From NCBI GenBank assembly GCA_046328995.1, contig JAXLVN010000006.1, positions 124,001-188,000 of the forward strand: a DNA stretch of 64,000 nt. The letters are read 5' to 3'. Origin of the DNA: JADJXV01 sp046328995 (GTDB taxonomy: Bacteria > Bacteroidota > Ignavibacteria > Kapaibacteriales > UBA961). A program made the position numbers and the translations under genes. Below are positions 53,001-62,538 of this stretch, one piece after another. The first letter of the stretch is position 1, and the number at the start of each line of letters is the position of its first letter. The notes under the pieces are model-generated. The model did no database searches. It had not been told where the DNA came from and saw only the letters and a program-made list of their open reading frames with translations.

Positions 53001-53109
53001 TACGGATGATGGAGTTACGAACTATCCGTTGAACCAAAAAATCAAATTTGAACATTGAAACGGCATTTACAATTGACATTAACCTTTAGAATTTAAGCGG
53101 AGAATTATC

Positions 53110-53373
53110 ATGGGATTTATCAAGAATTTTTTTGCAAAACAGCATGAGTGGGTGTTGAACGGGCACGACAAGACCGATCAATGGAAGTCTGTCAAGGTCG
53201 GCGATACCGTGGAATTTGCCATGACGATGACCGAAGGCGTGACCTACTCCGTTGAGTCAATTAATCAGGAAGCAGCAGAGGCTAAAATCCGCCGCCGCAC
53301 CTCCGACGGGTCAAATGGAGAAGCATACACCGTCGGCCTGGTGATGCTCCGCCCGATTGCCAAAACAAAATAG
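53110..53373 (+). CDS. Small soluble protein of unknown function
   Basis: 87 residues, no signal peptide. KSVKVGDTVEFAMTMTEGVTYSVESINQEAAEAKIRRRTSDGSNGEAYTVGLVMLRPI suggests a small beta-barrel such as DUF2158/SH3-like proteins, but the match is not firm. A good ribosome site (GGAG at 53099-53102) precedes the ATG. It stands 80 bp before nuoN. Confidence 0.65.
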   Translation: MGFIKNFFAKQHEWVLNGHDKTDQWKSVKVGDTVEFAMTMTEGVTYSVESINQEAAEAKIRRRTSDGSNGEAYTVGLVMLRPIAKTK

Positions 53374-53453
53374 CAGATACTGACGAAAATTTACGGCTAT
53401 AACAATTACAAGCTAATTACTAAGAATATCAAAGACTTTTTAACGGAACTCAC

Positions 53454-54908
53454 ATGCAACAAGAATTCCTCCTTTCATCTCCATTACTCTTTCTCTCCAT
53501 CATGGCGACTGCCATGATGGTCATTGATGCTTTGATTAAAAAAAGCTCAAAAGTTACTTTTACCGTTAGCTGGGTATCTCTTTTGATAACGGCAGCCCTC
53601 TCGGCGCTGACACTCACGAAGAGCGGTACGGCATTTAATGGTATGATTACTCTCGGAAGTTTTGGGGCATTTTTCGATATTCTCTTCTGCTCTGCCGGTG
53701 TGCTGTCACTCCTTGCAGCACGCCCCTATATGCAGCGCGAGGGCTTGGAACAAGATGAATTTCATTCACTTATGATGTTTGCCGTCAGCGGTATGATGCT
53801 TATCGCCCATGCAGCGAACCTCTTAACATTATTCATTGGAATTGAAGTGATGTCGGTGTGTTTTTATGTACTCGCCGGCTACACACGCGACTCTGTTCGC
53901 TCGATTGAAGCTGCGTTGAAGTATTTCCTGCTTGGTTCGTTCGCCACCGGATTTCTGATTTATGGCATGGCGTTGATTTATGGCGCCACAGGCAGCATGA
54001 GTTATAATCTAATCTTCGCAGCCTCAAGTCAACCTCTTCATTTTCCCGCACTTATGATGATTGGCATTGGCTTGCTGATCATTGGTCTTAGTTTTAAAGC
54101 GGCTGCATTTCCCTTTCATCAATGGGCGCCGGACGTCTATCAGGGTGCGCCGACTGTCGTGACGGCATTTATGAGTACAGCGGGTAAAGTGGCTGCATTT
54201 TCGGCATTGATGCCAATTATTGCGATTGTGTCTCCTGCCGGCGGAATGAAAATCCAAATGGTACTCGCTCTTCTGTCAGCGACGACGATGCTTGTCGGTA
54301 ATATCAGCGCCCTTGCACAGACCAATATCAAGCGCATGCTTGCATATTCATCGGTCGCCCATGCAGGGTATCTGATGATGGGTTTGGTGGCTGAATCGGT
54401 CAATGATGGTCACTCGATGATATCTACAAGAGGAATTAATGGAATTATGTTCTATTTGACTGCCTATTTATTTATGCAGCTTGGCGCTTTTGTGATTGTC
54501 TCTGTGCTTGAAAAACACGGCGAGAAGAATCTCGAGCTTTCTGATTATGCCGGCCTCAGCAAGCGTCATCCGGTGCTTGCGGCGCTGATGGCAATGTTCA
54601 TGCTCTCGCTCGCCGGTATTCCTCCCTTTGCCGGATTCTTCGGGAAGTATTATTTATTTACGGCGGCTATTGAGGCCGGCTATACCTGGCTCACGGTCGT
54701 TGCGGTGCTTTCATCGGTTATCTCGGTGTATTTTTATATTGGATTAATTGTCAAAATGTACTTTACCGAACCCAATGAAGAGTCACAAATGGGCGGTGAA
54801 ACAGGCCTTGCAGGGATTACACTTATCCTGTCATCGGCAGCGGTCGTACTGCTCGGCTTGCTACCTGCCGGCTTGCTCGGTGTGATGAAGCTGCTCTTTG
54901 TTCACTAA
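53454..54908 (+). CDS. nuoN: NADH-quinone oxidoreductase subunit N
   Basis: 484 residues, about 14 helices. IEVMSVCFYVLAGYTRDSVRSIEAALKYFLLGSFATGFLIYG, SFKAAAFPFHQWAPDVYQGAPTVVTAFMSTAGKVAAF, NIKRMLAYSSVAHAGYLMMG and LSLAGIPPFAGFFGKYYLFTAA are typical. It is a proton-pumping subunit of complex I. No further nuo gene follows. Confidence 0.97.
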   Translation: MQQEFLLSSPLLFLSIMATAMMVIDALIKKSSKVTFTVSWVSLLITAALSALTLTKSGTAFNGMITLGSFGAFFDILFCSAGVLSLLAARPYMQREGLEQDEFHSLMMFAVSGMMLIAHAANLLTLFIGIEVMSVCFYVLAGYTRDSVRSIEAALKYFLLGSFATGFLIYGMALIYGATGSMSYNLIFAASSQPLHFPALMMIGIGLLIIGLSFKAAAFPFHQWAPDVYQGAPTVVTAFMSTAGKVAAFSALMPIIAIVSPAGGMKIQMVLALLSATTMLVGNISALAQTNIKRMLAYSSVAHAGYLMMGLVAESVNDGHSMISTRGINGIMFYLTAYLFMQLGAFVIVSVLEKHGEKNLELSDYAGLSKRHPVLAALMAMFMLSLAGIPPFAGFFGKYYLFTAAIEAGYTWLTVVAVLSSVISVYFYIGLIVKMYFTEPNEESQMGGETGLAGITLILSSAAVVLLGLLPAGLLGVMKLLFVH

Positions 54909-55004
54909 AAATACCCGGATTCACGCGCACACTCCTCTATCGGTACGGTATCGGCGCTGTCTTGAACGCTTTTTGCGTGAAGGGAGTATCAACAATTATC
55001 TGCC

Positions 55005-57320
55005 ATGAAACATGGAATTCTCATCATTTTTCTGCTTGCTTCGGCTGTAACGGCGGCGTTTGCACAGCCGAAGGGTGAGATATATCATTCTAATGAGTTC
55101 GGAGTGCGGGCAGATACCATTGACTTTGGAATTGTCTTATTCAAGAATTCCAAGCCGGTGACACGGGTTGTAACGCTGAATAATACCGGTACTGTACCAC
55201 TTCAGATTGCCGAAAACCTCTACCCACACTTTGCTGTGCAGAGAGTCAACCCTCTGACGACAGAATATAAAGAATTCGACTTTCTCCAAACGCAGTCCTT
55301 TCCGTTTAGAGTAGAAAATGGTCGTCTTGATTCATTCTTTATCGCCTATACTGCTAATCCCGATACCGTTCCGTCAGCGCAGCCGCTCGGCAATCGCATC
55401 GCCAAACTCACGATGCAGCTCACAGAGTTCGGCGACACCTCACGCATCGCTACTCTCAAGGATTATTTTACACTTACGGTGCTCAAGACCAAGGACTATC
55501 TCGCATCGCGCAAGCAAACGTTGAATTTCGATTCGGTTTATGTCGGTGCCGTCGCTCCCGTGCAGCGCGACTGGCTTCTGCAGAATGTATCTGACTCGAA
55601 TGTACGTGTATCGGCACAGTCGATGACGCCGCTGACCACTCGGTTTAAGCAGGAATTCTTCCCGCCTGTCAATGCGCAGCCGCCATTTACCTTTCTACCC
55701 AACGATAAATTTCCGGTGACGATGAAGTTCAGCCCCCAGGATTCGGGACTGAGCATGGCGCGCTACTCACTGACATATTCTCCAAATATTGACAACAAGA
55801 CCGATTCCACCTCGGTCATACTCCGCGGTATCGGCGTGCAGCAGATTATTGATATCGATAATAAGACCACTGCCACGCCCGGCGCAGCGGTGATAAGTTC
55901 GCAGAATGCTATCACCATCAACAGCACCCGCCTCGGTGACTCGATTACCGTCACATTTGTCATCCGGAATAATGGAAATATCCCGTTTGGCCTGCTTGGT
56001 CAGCATCTCGAAGGTGACACCGATCAATTCACCATTCTCAAAAAGTTCCGCGAAAGCAGGCATTTACGCCCCAAGGAGTTTCCGGGAATTGAGGGTGAAA
56101 TTGACACCGCAGTAGTCATTTTCAAGCCCACTCAACCCGGTAATTTTTCGGTTCAATACGTGATGGATAGTGATATACGAACAAGAATTCCCAGCGCACC
56201 CGACTCGGTCAAGCGCCGCGTCGTCTCGATTATCGCCCGTGCTGCCAAGCCCGCACTTTCGCTCTTGAATGTATCAAATTTTACTATCGATTTCGGTGAA
56301 ATACTCCTGCCCTTTGACAAAAGCTGCAATGCGCCCCGGCAGCCATTTACACTCCGTATGCAGAATATCGGCGCCTCCGCCCTCCGCGTTCGCTCGGCGC
56401 TGCTCCGACCGGCTACAGGATTCACTGTCGATACACCGGATGCTGAGATTGGTGCTAATCAGGAAAGCGCGCTCACGGTGACCTTTGTGCCGGATACGGC
56501 AGGAAATTATTCCGCAGAATTATTACTTCCTACGAATTCTGCTGAAAACACGAGCGAGCCGAGCGATACCGTACGTATTCGCCTTATAGCAAAAGCAATT
56601 ACACCGCCTCAGATCAGGCTGTCGGTGCCGACCAAGATTTCGGCCCGGGCCGGACGCACGGTGTGCCTGCCGATTATCGCCGGTGATTCAATATTTCTTG
56701 CTACGTCTCTGCAAGCTACTCTTATTATTGGAGATACACTTGGACTGCAATTCATGACCGACTCTATTCTCGGCACTGCTTCCGAGGGAGCGAAGGTATC
56801 GGCTGTACAAACAGGAAATACGATTCTATTGAATATTGCCACACCGGCCGGACGCCAATTCTACCCCAAAGACACGCTGGTTTGTCTGATGTTCCGCACG
56901 TTTTTGAGTCCGGTACCGGTCTCGGCTGTGTCGTTTGGAGCGGTGAACGTCGGTCGCAATCTCTGCTTAAATGCCTTTCCTACGCAGACAGAGAACGGCA
57001 CCTTTGCCCTGGACTCGCTCTGCGGGCAGGCATACAGACGTATCCTCGAGGCCGGTAAGGCGCTTAGCTTAGAACGTCTTGCGCCGAATCCATCAAATGA
57101 ATTGGTCATCCTCGAGTACTCGGTTCCGTTTTCGACACAGGTCACGATTGCCCTCTACACCTCCTTTGGCAAAGAAGTAGTAAAAATTGAAGATGGAATA
57201 CTCGCATCGGGCACGTATCAGTCGGCACTATCGACCGCCGAACTGGCGCCGGGGATGTATTTCTGCGTGATGCAATCGGGTCTATTCCGGCAGGTGCAAC
57301 CTATTGTTGTGCAACGATGA
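55005..57320 (+). CDS. T9SS cargo with ASH-like repeats and a cohesin-like domain
   Basis: 771 residues. Signal peptide MKHGILIIFLLASAVTAAFAQ. Several immunoglobulin-like ASH/choice-of-anchor-D repeats are visible: IDFGIVLFKNSKPVTRVVTLNNTGTVPLQI, FDSVYVGAVAPVQRDWLLQNVSD, VTFVIRNNGNIPF and IDFGEILLPFDKSCNAPRQPFTLRMQNIG. Residues of about 540-670 (ARAGRTVCLPIIAGDSIFLATSLQATL ... TVLCLMFRTFL-like) recall cohesin modules. The end is a T9SS sorting domain (LAPNPSNELVILEYSV ... GMYFCVMQSGLFRQVQPIVVQR). Its stop overlaps the ATG of the next gene by 4 bp. The protein looks structural; no catalytic motif seen. Confidence 0.75.
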   Translation: MKHGILIIFLLASAVTAAFAQPKGEIYHSNEFGVRADTIDFGIVLFKNSKPVTRVVTLNNTGTVPLQIAENLYPHFAVQRVNPLTTEYKEFDFLQTQSFPFRVENGRLDSFFIAYTANPDTVPSAQPLGNRIAKLTMQLTEFGDTSRIATLKDYFTLTVLKTKDYLASRKQTLNFDSVYVGAVAPVQRDWLLQNVSDSNVRVSAQSMTPLTTRFKQEFFPPVNAQPPFTFLPNDKFPVTMKFSPQDSGLSMARYSLTYSPNIDNKTDSTSVILRGIGVQQIIDIDNKTTATPGAAVISSQNAITINSTRLGDSITVTFVIRNNGNIPFGLLGQHLEGDTDQFTILKKFRESRHLRPKEFPGIEGEIDTAVVIFKPTQPGNFSVQYVMDSDIRTRIPSAPDSVKRRVVSIIARAAKPALSLLNVSNFTIDFGEILLPFDKSCNAPRQPFTLRMQNIGASALRVRSALLRPATGFTVDTPDAEIGANQESALTVTFVPDTAGNYSAELLLPTNSAENTSEPSDTVRIRLIAKAITPPQIRLSVPTKISARAGRTVCLPIIAGDSIFLATSLQATLIIGDTLGLQFMTDSILGTASEGAKVSAVQTGNTILLNIATPAGRQFYPKDTLVCLMFRTFLSPVPVSAVSFGAVNVGRNLCLNAFPTQTENGTFALDSLCGQAYRRILEAGKALSLERLAPNPSNELVILEYSVPFSTQVTIALYTSFGKEVVKIEDGILASGTYQSALSTAELAPGMYFCVMQSGLFRQVQPIVVQR

Positions 57321-58102
57321 TACGAATCAAACACTATTGTAGATCAGCCGGGAACTTTCTGCCTGCACTCATGGCGCTTATTGCGCTGTGTCTTTCACCT
57401 CGCGCATCGGCACAGGGATTCGACTGGCAATATTCATCGCGCCTGCCGAGTACATATCCACGGTTGTTTTTAGGCGGAAATATCAGTGGGATATATGCCT
57501 TTCATACGGCTGATATTTATGCTCTTGGTGAAGAATATAGGTGCGGCGATTACAAAAAGGGCACAGAAACCGGTCTTGCCGTCTCCGTTGCCGGTGAATA
57601 TTGGCAGACAGGTTCGATGGCATTCTGGGGTATGGTTGGTTTTAGAACATCAGCAGTACGCTTCACGGCGCAAACACAGCCCGAACCTTTCAGACTTAAT
57701 GGCGAGGAATTCGCGCTCCGGCGTGAATTTGCGATGGATGCACATCTTCAGTCAATTGCCGGGGAGCTTGGTGTAAAATATCGACTTGGCAAGACTCATT
57801 TTCATACGGGAGCCGGACTCAGAGCTGAGCTTGCTCTCAAAACGACGGCTGAGCAAACAGAGACTATTCTCACGCCGGTGCAGTTTACGCAGTCGATTCT
57901 TTATGGTCAGACGACGTTGAACGGAATGCGTTCATTCCTTCTAACACCTTTTATTACAGCAGGTTATGACGCTGAAATCGGCAAGGGCATCTACGCCACG
58001 CCGCGTCTGGTGCTCGGCCTGCCGCTCATGAGCCGGGCATCATCTGTCGATTGGAATACGATTGATATATCCGGTGGTGTATCGTTCTTCGTCAGTTTTT
58101 AA
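57317..58102 (+). CDS. Outer-membrane barrel-like protein
   Basis: 261 residues. Signal peptide ALMALIALCLSPRASAQ. The rest alternates hydrophobic and polar residues in strands (GLAVSVAGEYWQTGSMAFWGMVGFRTSAV, KTHFHTGAGLRAELALK) and ends DISGGVSFFVSF with an aromatic terminal residue. Translation is coupled to the T9SS cargo gene. It is probably an outer-membrane protein of the porin or OmpW size class, but the family is not recognised. Confidence 0.7.
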   Translation: MIRIKHYCRSAGNFLPALMALIALCLSPRASAQGFDWQYSSRLPSTYPRLFLGGNISGIYAFHTADIYALGEEYRCGDYKKGTETGLAVSVAGEYWQTGSMAFWGMVGFRTSAVRFTAQTQPEPFRLNGEEFALRREFAMDAHLQSIAGELGVKYRLGKTHFHTGAGLRAELALKTTAEQTETILTPVQFTQSILYGQTTLNGMRSFLLTPFITAGYDAEIGKGIYATPRLVLGLPLMSRASSVDWNTIDISGGVSFFVSF

Positions 58103-58177
58103 CCAATGGTGCACTATATTTCATCTGCAATTCGTCAACCGCCAAAATTTTATGGCTGATAAGCCAAATTTATATAG

Positions 58178-58185
58178 TATTTTTG
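58178..58185 (+). promoter_or_regulatory. -7-like element (TATTTTTG) before the DUF1573 gene
   Basis: Exact TAnnTTTG match 69 bases upstream of the ATG; no TTG at -33 spacing. A good ribosome site AGGAG lies at 58242-58246. Confidence 0.4.
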
Positions 58186-58254
58186 ATGGTAATTCTATCT
58201 AAAACTCTATCTTTTTTCTACTTTTACTAAATTATTCTCATAGGAGTTAATTCA

Positions 58255-58977
58255 ATGAAACGTTTTTTTGCGACTACTCTCGCCATCTTCGCTGTGATGG
58301 CAAGCGCAATGATTGCACAGCCCAAGCTCGAAATTGTAGGTGGTGATACACATGACTGGGGTAAAGTCAGCCCGAAAGAATCCCCGCTCAAAGCCACCAT
58401 CAAGATCAAAAATGTAGGTACGGAATTACTGAAAATCACAGATGTTCATCCGGGCTGCGGCTGTACAAAGACCGCAGAGCTTGATAAAAAAGAACTCAAG
58501 CCGGGTGAAATTGCCACGACCGAACTCTCCCTCAACGTTGGTCAAACAACCGGTGATCTCACCAAAAGCGTGACCATTACCAGTAATGATGCCGCCAATC
58601 CTACCAAAATTCTCTATTTAAAGGCCAATGTCGTTCGCCCGCTCCAGCTTTCTACCCAATATTTGGTCTTCAATGACCTGAAAGTAGGCCTCCAAAGCGA
58701 AGCAAAGTTAGTGATCAAAAACACCTCACCGAATGACATTACAATTTCTGATTTTGAAGCGACCAATGGCCTGAGCATCAATTTCAAAAAGCCGGTCGTG
58801 ATCAAGTCAGGATCTGAAGCTGAGCTCATCGCACACGTTACTCCAAAAGAAAAAGGCTACTTCAATGGCATGGTTAAAATGAAAACAACAACTCCGGATA
58901 TCCCGACTCTTGATATTACCGCCTATGGTAATGTGTCGGAGCAAACATCACCAGTCTATCCGGGTACAAAACAATAA
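58255..58977 (+). CDS. DUF1573-family exported protein
   Basis: 240 residues. Signal peptide MKRFFATTLAIFAVMASAMIAQ. Two Ig-like halves: the first is a DUF1573 repeat (HDWGKVSPKESPLKATIKIKNVGTELLKITDVHPGCGCT, with LKPGEIATTELSLNVGQTTGDLTKSVTITSND); the second (VFNDLKVGLQSEAKLVIKNTSPNDITISDFEA) is a weaker copy. It is common in Bacteroidota, where it is likely a periplasmic or surface structural module; its function is not defined. A strong terminator follows. Confidence 0.88.
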   Translation: MKRFFATTLAIFAVMASAMIAQPKLEIVGGDTHDWGKVSPKESPLKATIKIKNVGTELLKITDVHPGCGCTKTAELDKKELKPGEIATTELSLNVGQTTGDLTKSVTITSNDAANPTKILYLKANVVRPLQLSTQYLVFNDLKVGLQSEAKLVIKNTSPNDITISDFEATNGLSINFKKPVVIKSGSEAELIAHVTPKEKGYFNGMVKMKTTTPDIPTLDITAYGNVSEQTSPVYPGTKQ

Positions 58978-59000
58978 TCCAACACGATGCGACAATCAGA

Positions 59001-59037
59001 AAAGCCCTACAGGACAACTACCTGTAGGGCTTTTTTT
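59001..59037 (+). terminator. Rho-independent terminator of the DUF1573 gene
   Basis: Stem AAAGCCCTACAGG/CCTGTAGGGCTTT (59001-59013 with 59021-59033), 7-base loop, followed by T residues to 59037. Confidence 0.92.
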
Positions 59038-59082
59038 CTAATGAGTTATCCTTGCAAATTCACTGCTGAACTCTGAGTACCG

Positions 59083-60645
59083 CTACCTGGTTACTACCCT
59101 ATAGTGCAGAAGTGATTCTTCGCGATAGGATACTCCCTTGAGATACGCCATTGCCCAGATATAATGAACGGATGTAAAGGAGCTATCTCTTATGTCATCC
59201 GGTAGGGTCTCATTATGAACGTTGAACTGCTCGATAAATGTCTGAATATGCTTCCGAATTTTACCTTCCGAGTCCGCTTCGGCAATCCGATTCATACAGA
59301 GAAAGAAGAGTCGGTTGTGCTCGAGCAAGGGATAATGCTGAAGATACCGCACCGAGCACCGAGCAATCGACGATAATATATCCCGATTCCCCAAGGCAAA
59401 ATGCGCAAGCGAGAGATAAACCCGTACATGACTCTCTGCTTTGAGATATTCCTGTGTCGTTAGATACCTCGTGCAGAGAGCGATACACTCATTGTAGCGC
59501 TGCATTTCATAGTATAATTGAATACAAGCAATTAGGATCGACACCTCTTCATGCGAACGCTTGAGTACTCGCCACTTTTCCATGGCCTCCAATGCCTTCG
59601 GTATGTACGCCTCCGATAACTCATTCCTGAATAATCCGGTGAGAATACTTCCTTCGAACGCGTAGGACTGCAAGTCAAATCGATTCACCTCAGCCGTACG
59701 TGGAAAATGATACTTCTCGAGAGATTGGCGCATAATTGAATTGTACTTCAGTGCCAAGTCTATATCATTCAACCATATTGCTGCAAGTATCACCCACGAA
59801 CATGCCCGCAGGTATCCTACCCCGTCCATCACGATCCGCTTCGGATGACATTCGTATTCCTGCACAATCAACAGTGCATGCTCCAGCCCGGCTGCAGTAT
59901 TTCCCCGGAATTGCACCTCGTAGATAAATTGCGTGTAATGAAATATCACAAATTCCGCAAATGAAAGCAACGCCTGCCCGCCGCTAAAAAATTCATGCTG
60001 CATCTGTATCTCTGCCCATGAGGCTGCCTCCTGCCAGGAAGAAAAGCGCCGCTCAAAATTCAGATGAGCATCAAAAAGCATCATTTGAATTTTCTGTAAT
60101 TCTATCACACGCTGCCATTGCTCAAGCACCGAAAGTGATTTACCCGACAACCGCTCAATCATCTCATCCGGCGGCGCATCGAATAAATACTCCCCCGACC
60201 GCGCGACAAGCATCTTCCGGTCCAACTCAATACTCTCCATAACTGCCCCGAAATCCTCAGCTTCCGTCGCTCTGTTCTTCAATCGCTGATTAAGCTTAAA
60301 TGCCTGTTTATACAGATTATTTTCTATCAAAATCCTCACCTGCCGCAGCTGCACGTCAATCGAATCCGACGCCGTCGCCGACTCGCGATAATGAGCAAGC
60401 GCACGCAATACGGTCGTATAAATATGATTTTTATACGCCGGGAAATTCGACGCAAAATTCTCGTCCTTAAACGCCTTCAACAACGCCTTTTCATCGTAGA
60501 TCTTCTGCTTGGCAATTGCATCAAACACCTTGATAGCCAGCGGTTGCTTTGCGCCCGGTGAACGGGAAACATAGATCTTGAAATACCGCTTCTCCATCTT
60601 TGTAAGCGAATGAATCAGCTCGTGTAAGTCATTGGAAGGAGTCAT
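59083..60645 (-). CDS. Helical-repeat protein, paralogue of the gene at 24853
   Basis: 520 residues from MTPSNDLHELIHSLTKMEKRYFKIYV; a longer frame adds 8 residues. No signal peptide. The N-terminal 90 residues are a small helical module (AIKVFDAIAKQKIYDEKALLKAF ... AYKNHIYTTVLRAL), followed by TPR-like helix pairs such as LIENNLYKQAFKLNQRLKNRATEAEDF and CIQLYYEMQRYNECIALCTRYLT. It matches the layout of the 442-residue protein at 24853-26181. It is divergent from an outer-membrane barrel gene. Function unknown. Confidence 0.75.
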   Translation of the reverse strand: MTPSNDLHELIHSLTKMEKRYFKIYVSRSPGAKQPLAIKVFDAIAKQKIYDEKALLKAFKDENFASNFPAYKNHIYTTVLRALAHYRESATASDSIDVQLRQVRILIENNLYKQAFKLNQRLKNRATEAEDFGAVMESIELDRKMLVARSGEYLFDAPPDEMIERLSGKSLSVLEQWQRVIELQKIQMMLFDAHLNFERRFSSWQEAASWAEIQMQHEFFSGGQALLSFAEFVIFHYTQFIYEVQFRGNTAAGLEHALLIVQEYECHPKRIVMDGVGYLRACSWVILAAIWLNDIDLALKYNSIMRQSLEKYHFPRTAEVNRFDLQSYAFEGSILTGLFRNELSEAYIPKALEAMEKWRVLKRSHEEVSILIACIQLYYEMQRYNECIALCTRYLTTQEYLKAESHVRVYLSLAHFALGNRDILSSIARCSVRYLQHYPLLEHNRLFFLCMNRIAEADSEGKIRKHIQTFIEQFNVHNETLPDDIRDSSFTSVHYIWAMAYLKGVSYREESLLHYRVVTR

Positions 60646-60811
60646 TATAGGTCGCCATAGAATAGTCAAATTACTTTCATCGACAGCAAAAATACACTTG
60701 TTGGAGATTTGAGAATGCAGTTTTTTTGGTTCGGGAATTTATCCTCTATGGATGTATTTTGCAGTCATAATTCAAGAAGCAAAACATGCCCATTACTATT
60801 CCTGCAAGTCG

Positions 60812-62485
60812 ATGTATTCTAACAGCTTTCGTTCTCTTCTAAAAACGCCTGTTTTTTTTCTTGTATCCGCCGCCTGTTGCTTCCTCATCTTCCCCTTTGC
60901 TGCTCAGTCCGAAGATTCATGGTTCCGACTGCACGGTTCACTCGGCGCATCCACCGACTATTTCCAAGGAAATTCCACGCTCCCTGCGCTCGACCCCGTA
61001 CACCGCGCATCATTCACCATTTCGCTCACGTTATTTAATCAAGTCGAACTCCCCTTCACCGCCTATATCACCAATCGCAGTGGCGCCGGCTATTCCCAGC
61101 CGTTCAGCCAATTCGGCGTAAGTCCCAAAATTGGTGATTGGTTACAGCTTCACGGCGGATATTTTACAAAAAATTACTCCGAATTCACCCTCGGCGACGT
61201 TCGCCTGCTCGGCGGCGGCGCGGATATTACTTCCAAACAATTCCAGGTCTCGGCGCTCTACGGTTACTCGCTCCTTGCCCGCGCGCCGGACAGCTCTCAG
61301 AATTTCGGCGGCACGTATGCCCGCCGTATCCTCGGCGGACGCGCAGGATTCACCTCTGACAAGAGTATTTTTGCAGTGACAATTGTTCATGCTCAGGACG
61401 AAGGAACGTCTATTATTCCAACGGCTTCCACGCATTTGCCGTATGAAAATTTCCTGACTTCTCTCTCGTACTCCGGGAGCATAATTGACAATGTGCTTGA
61501 TATTAATGCCGAAGCAGGACTCTCGCTCTTCAATGCGAATACCAATGCCATGCTCGCCGATAGCGCTAATCGCATCACTGAACTCGAAAGCTTGGTCGGC
61601 TTCAACAGCAGCTCAAGTATGGACGCGGCCTTTCGCTTCGGCGCCGGTGTTAATTTGTCGGAATCATTCAGCATTCGGGGGAATTTCCGATGGGTAGGAC
61701 CGGGATTTATTTCCTTAGGATATAATCAGTTACTCAATGATGTGCTCGAAGTGACCGTATCTCCTTCCCTACGCTTATTCGACAATAAGCTCTCGCTCAG
61801 TGGCTCCATCGGCTCGCGGAGTAATAATCTGCGCGGACTCAAAGAATCCACGACCTCCCAACTAATTGGTTCGGCGTCGGTCAATGCACAGCTCACGCAA
61901 CAGATTGCAATTGACGCCAGTTACTCAAATTTCGGCATGCGTTCCACCGCCGTCAATGATACTATTCGCACCTCAAACATCGCACAGTTTTTCTCGCTCT
62001 CGCCACGCATCAATTTCCAGCTTTTCGGTGGAACAAATACGGCTTCCGTTAGCGCGCAGTATCAGGCAAGCGAGGACAGAACGCAATTCTCCGGCAATGC
62101 TATAAATAGTAGAAATACAACGCTTTCAGCTATGCATTCAATCGCTTTTGAGAGTTCGCTTTCCTTTACCACACTTGCAATGAAAAACAATGGAGAAACC
62201 GGTGGCTCGGCGGGTATCAGTACGTCGATTACCACTATCAACGAAACCATTGGCTACAGCATATTCGACAAAACCCTCGCGCTCAGCGCCTCGCTTGGTA
62301 TGAATTTCATCAAAGCTGTCACGGAAAATTCCCAATTTTTTGTGCGGGGTACTGCCTCCTATTCTGCCGGCGCATGGGGGAATCTCGGGCTCTCACTGAT
62401 GAGCAATAGCTATTCGTACACGGCCACCGGCGCGTTGTCCTATTCCGAATTTCAGGCGAGTTTGCAGTATGGCGTGTCGTTTTGA
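60812..62485 (+). CDS. Large outer-membrane beta-barrel protein
   Basis: 557 residues from MYSNSFRSLLKTPVFFLVSAACCFLIFPFAAQ; 20 extra codons upstream are possible but give no signal peptide. The mature part is almost wholly alternating strands (SFTISLTLFNQVELPFTAYITNR, LQLHGGYFTKNYSEFTLGDVRLLGGGADI, LSLSGSIGSRSNNL), ending EFQASLQYGVSF with the terminal Phe of barrel proteins. About 22-26 strands are likely. Substrate unknown. It precedes a large secreted protein in the same direction by 53 bp, so they are probably co-expressed. Confidence 0.8.
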   Translation: MYSNSFRSLLKTPVFFLVSAACCFLIFPFAAQSEDSWFRLHGSLGASTDYFQGNSTLPALDPVHRASFTISLTLFNQVELPFTAYITNRSGAGYSQPFSQFGVSPKIGDWLQLHGGYFTKNYSEFTLGDVRLLGGGADITSKQFQVSALYGYSLLARAPDSSQNFGGTYARRILGGRAGFTSDKSIFAVTIVHAQDEGTSIIPTASTHLPYENFLTSLSYSGSIIDNVLDINAEAGLSLFNANTNAMLADSANRITELESLVGFNSSSSMDAAFRFGAGVNLSESFSIRGNFRWVGPGFISLGYNQLLNDVLEVTVSPSLRLFDNKLSLSGSIGSRSNNLRGLKESTTSQLIGSASVNAQLTQQIAIDASYSNFGMRSTAVNDTIRTSNIAQFFSLSPRINFQLFGGTNTASVSAQYQASEDRTQFSGNAINSRNTTLSAMHSIAFESSLSFTTLAMKNNGETGGSAGISTSITTINETIGYSIFDKTLALSASLGMNFIKAVTENSQFFVRGTASYSAGAWGNLGLSLMSNSYSYTATGALSYSEFQASLQYGVSF

Positions 62486-62538
62486 CGCGCACTACAATTA
62501 CTACAACACATATATTTTATCCATAGATACAGTTCATC

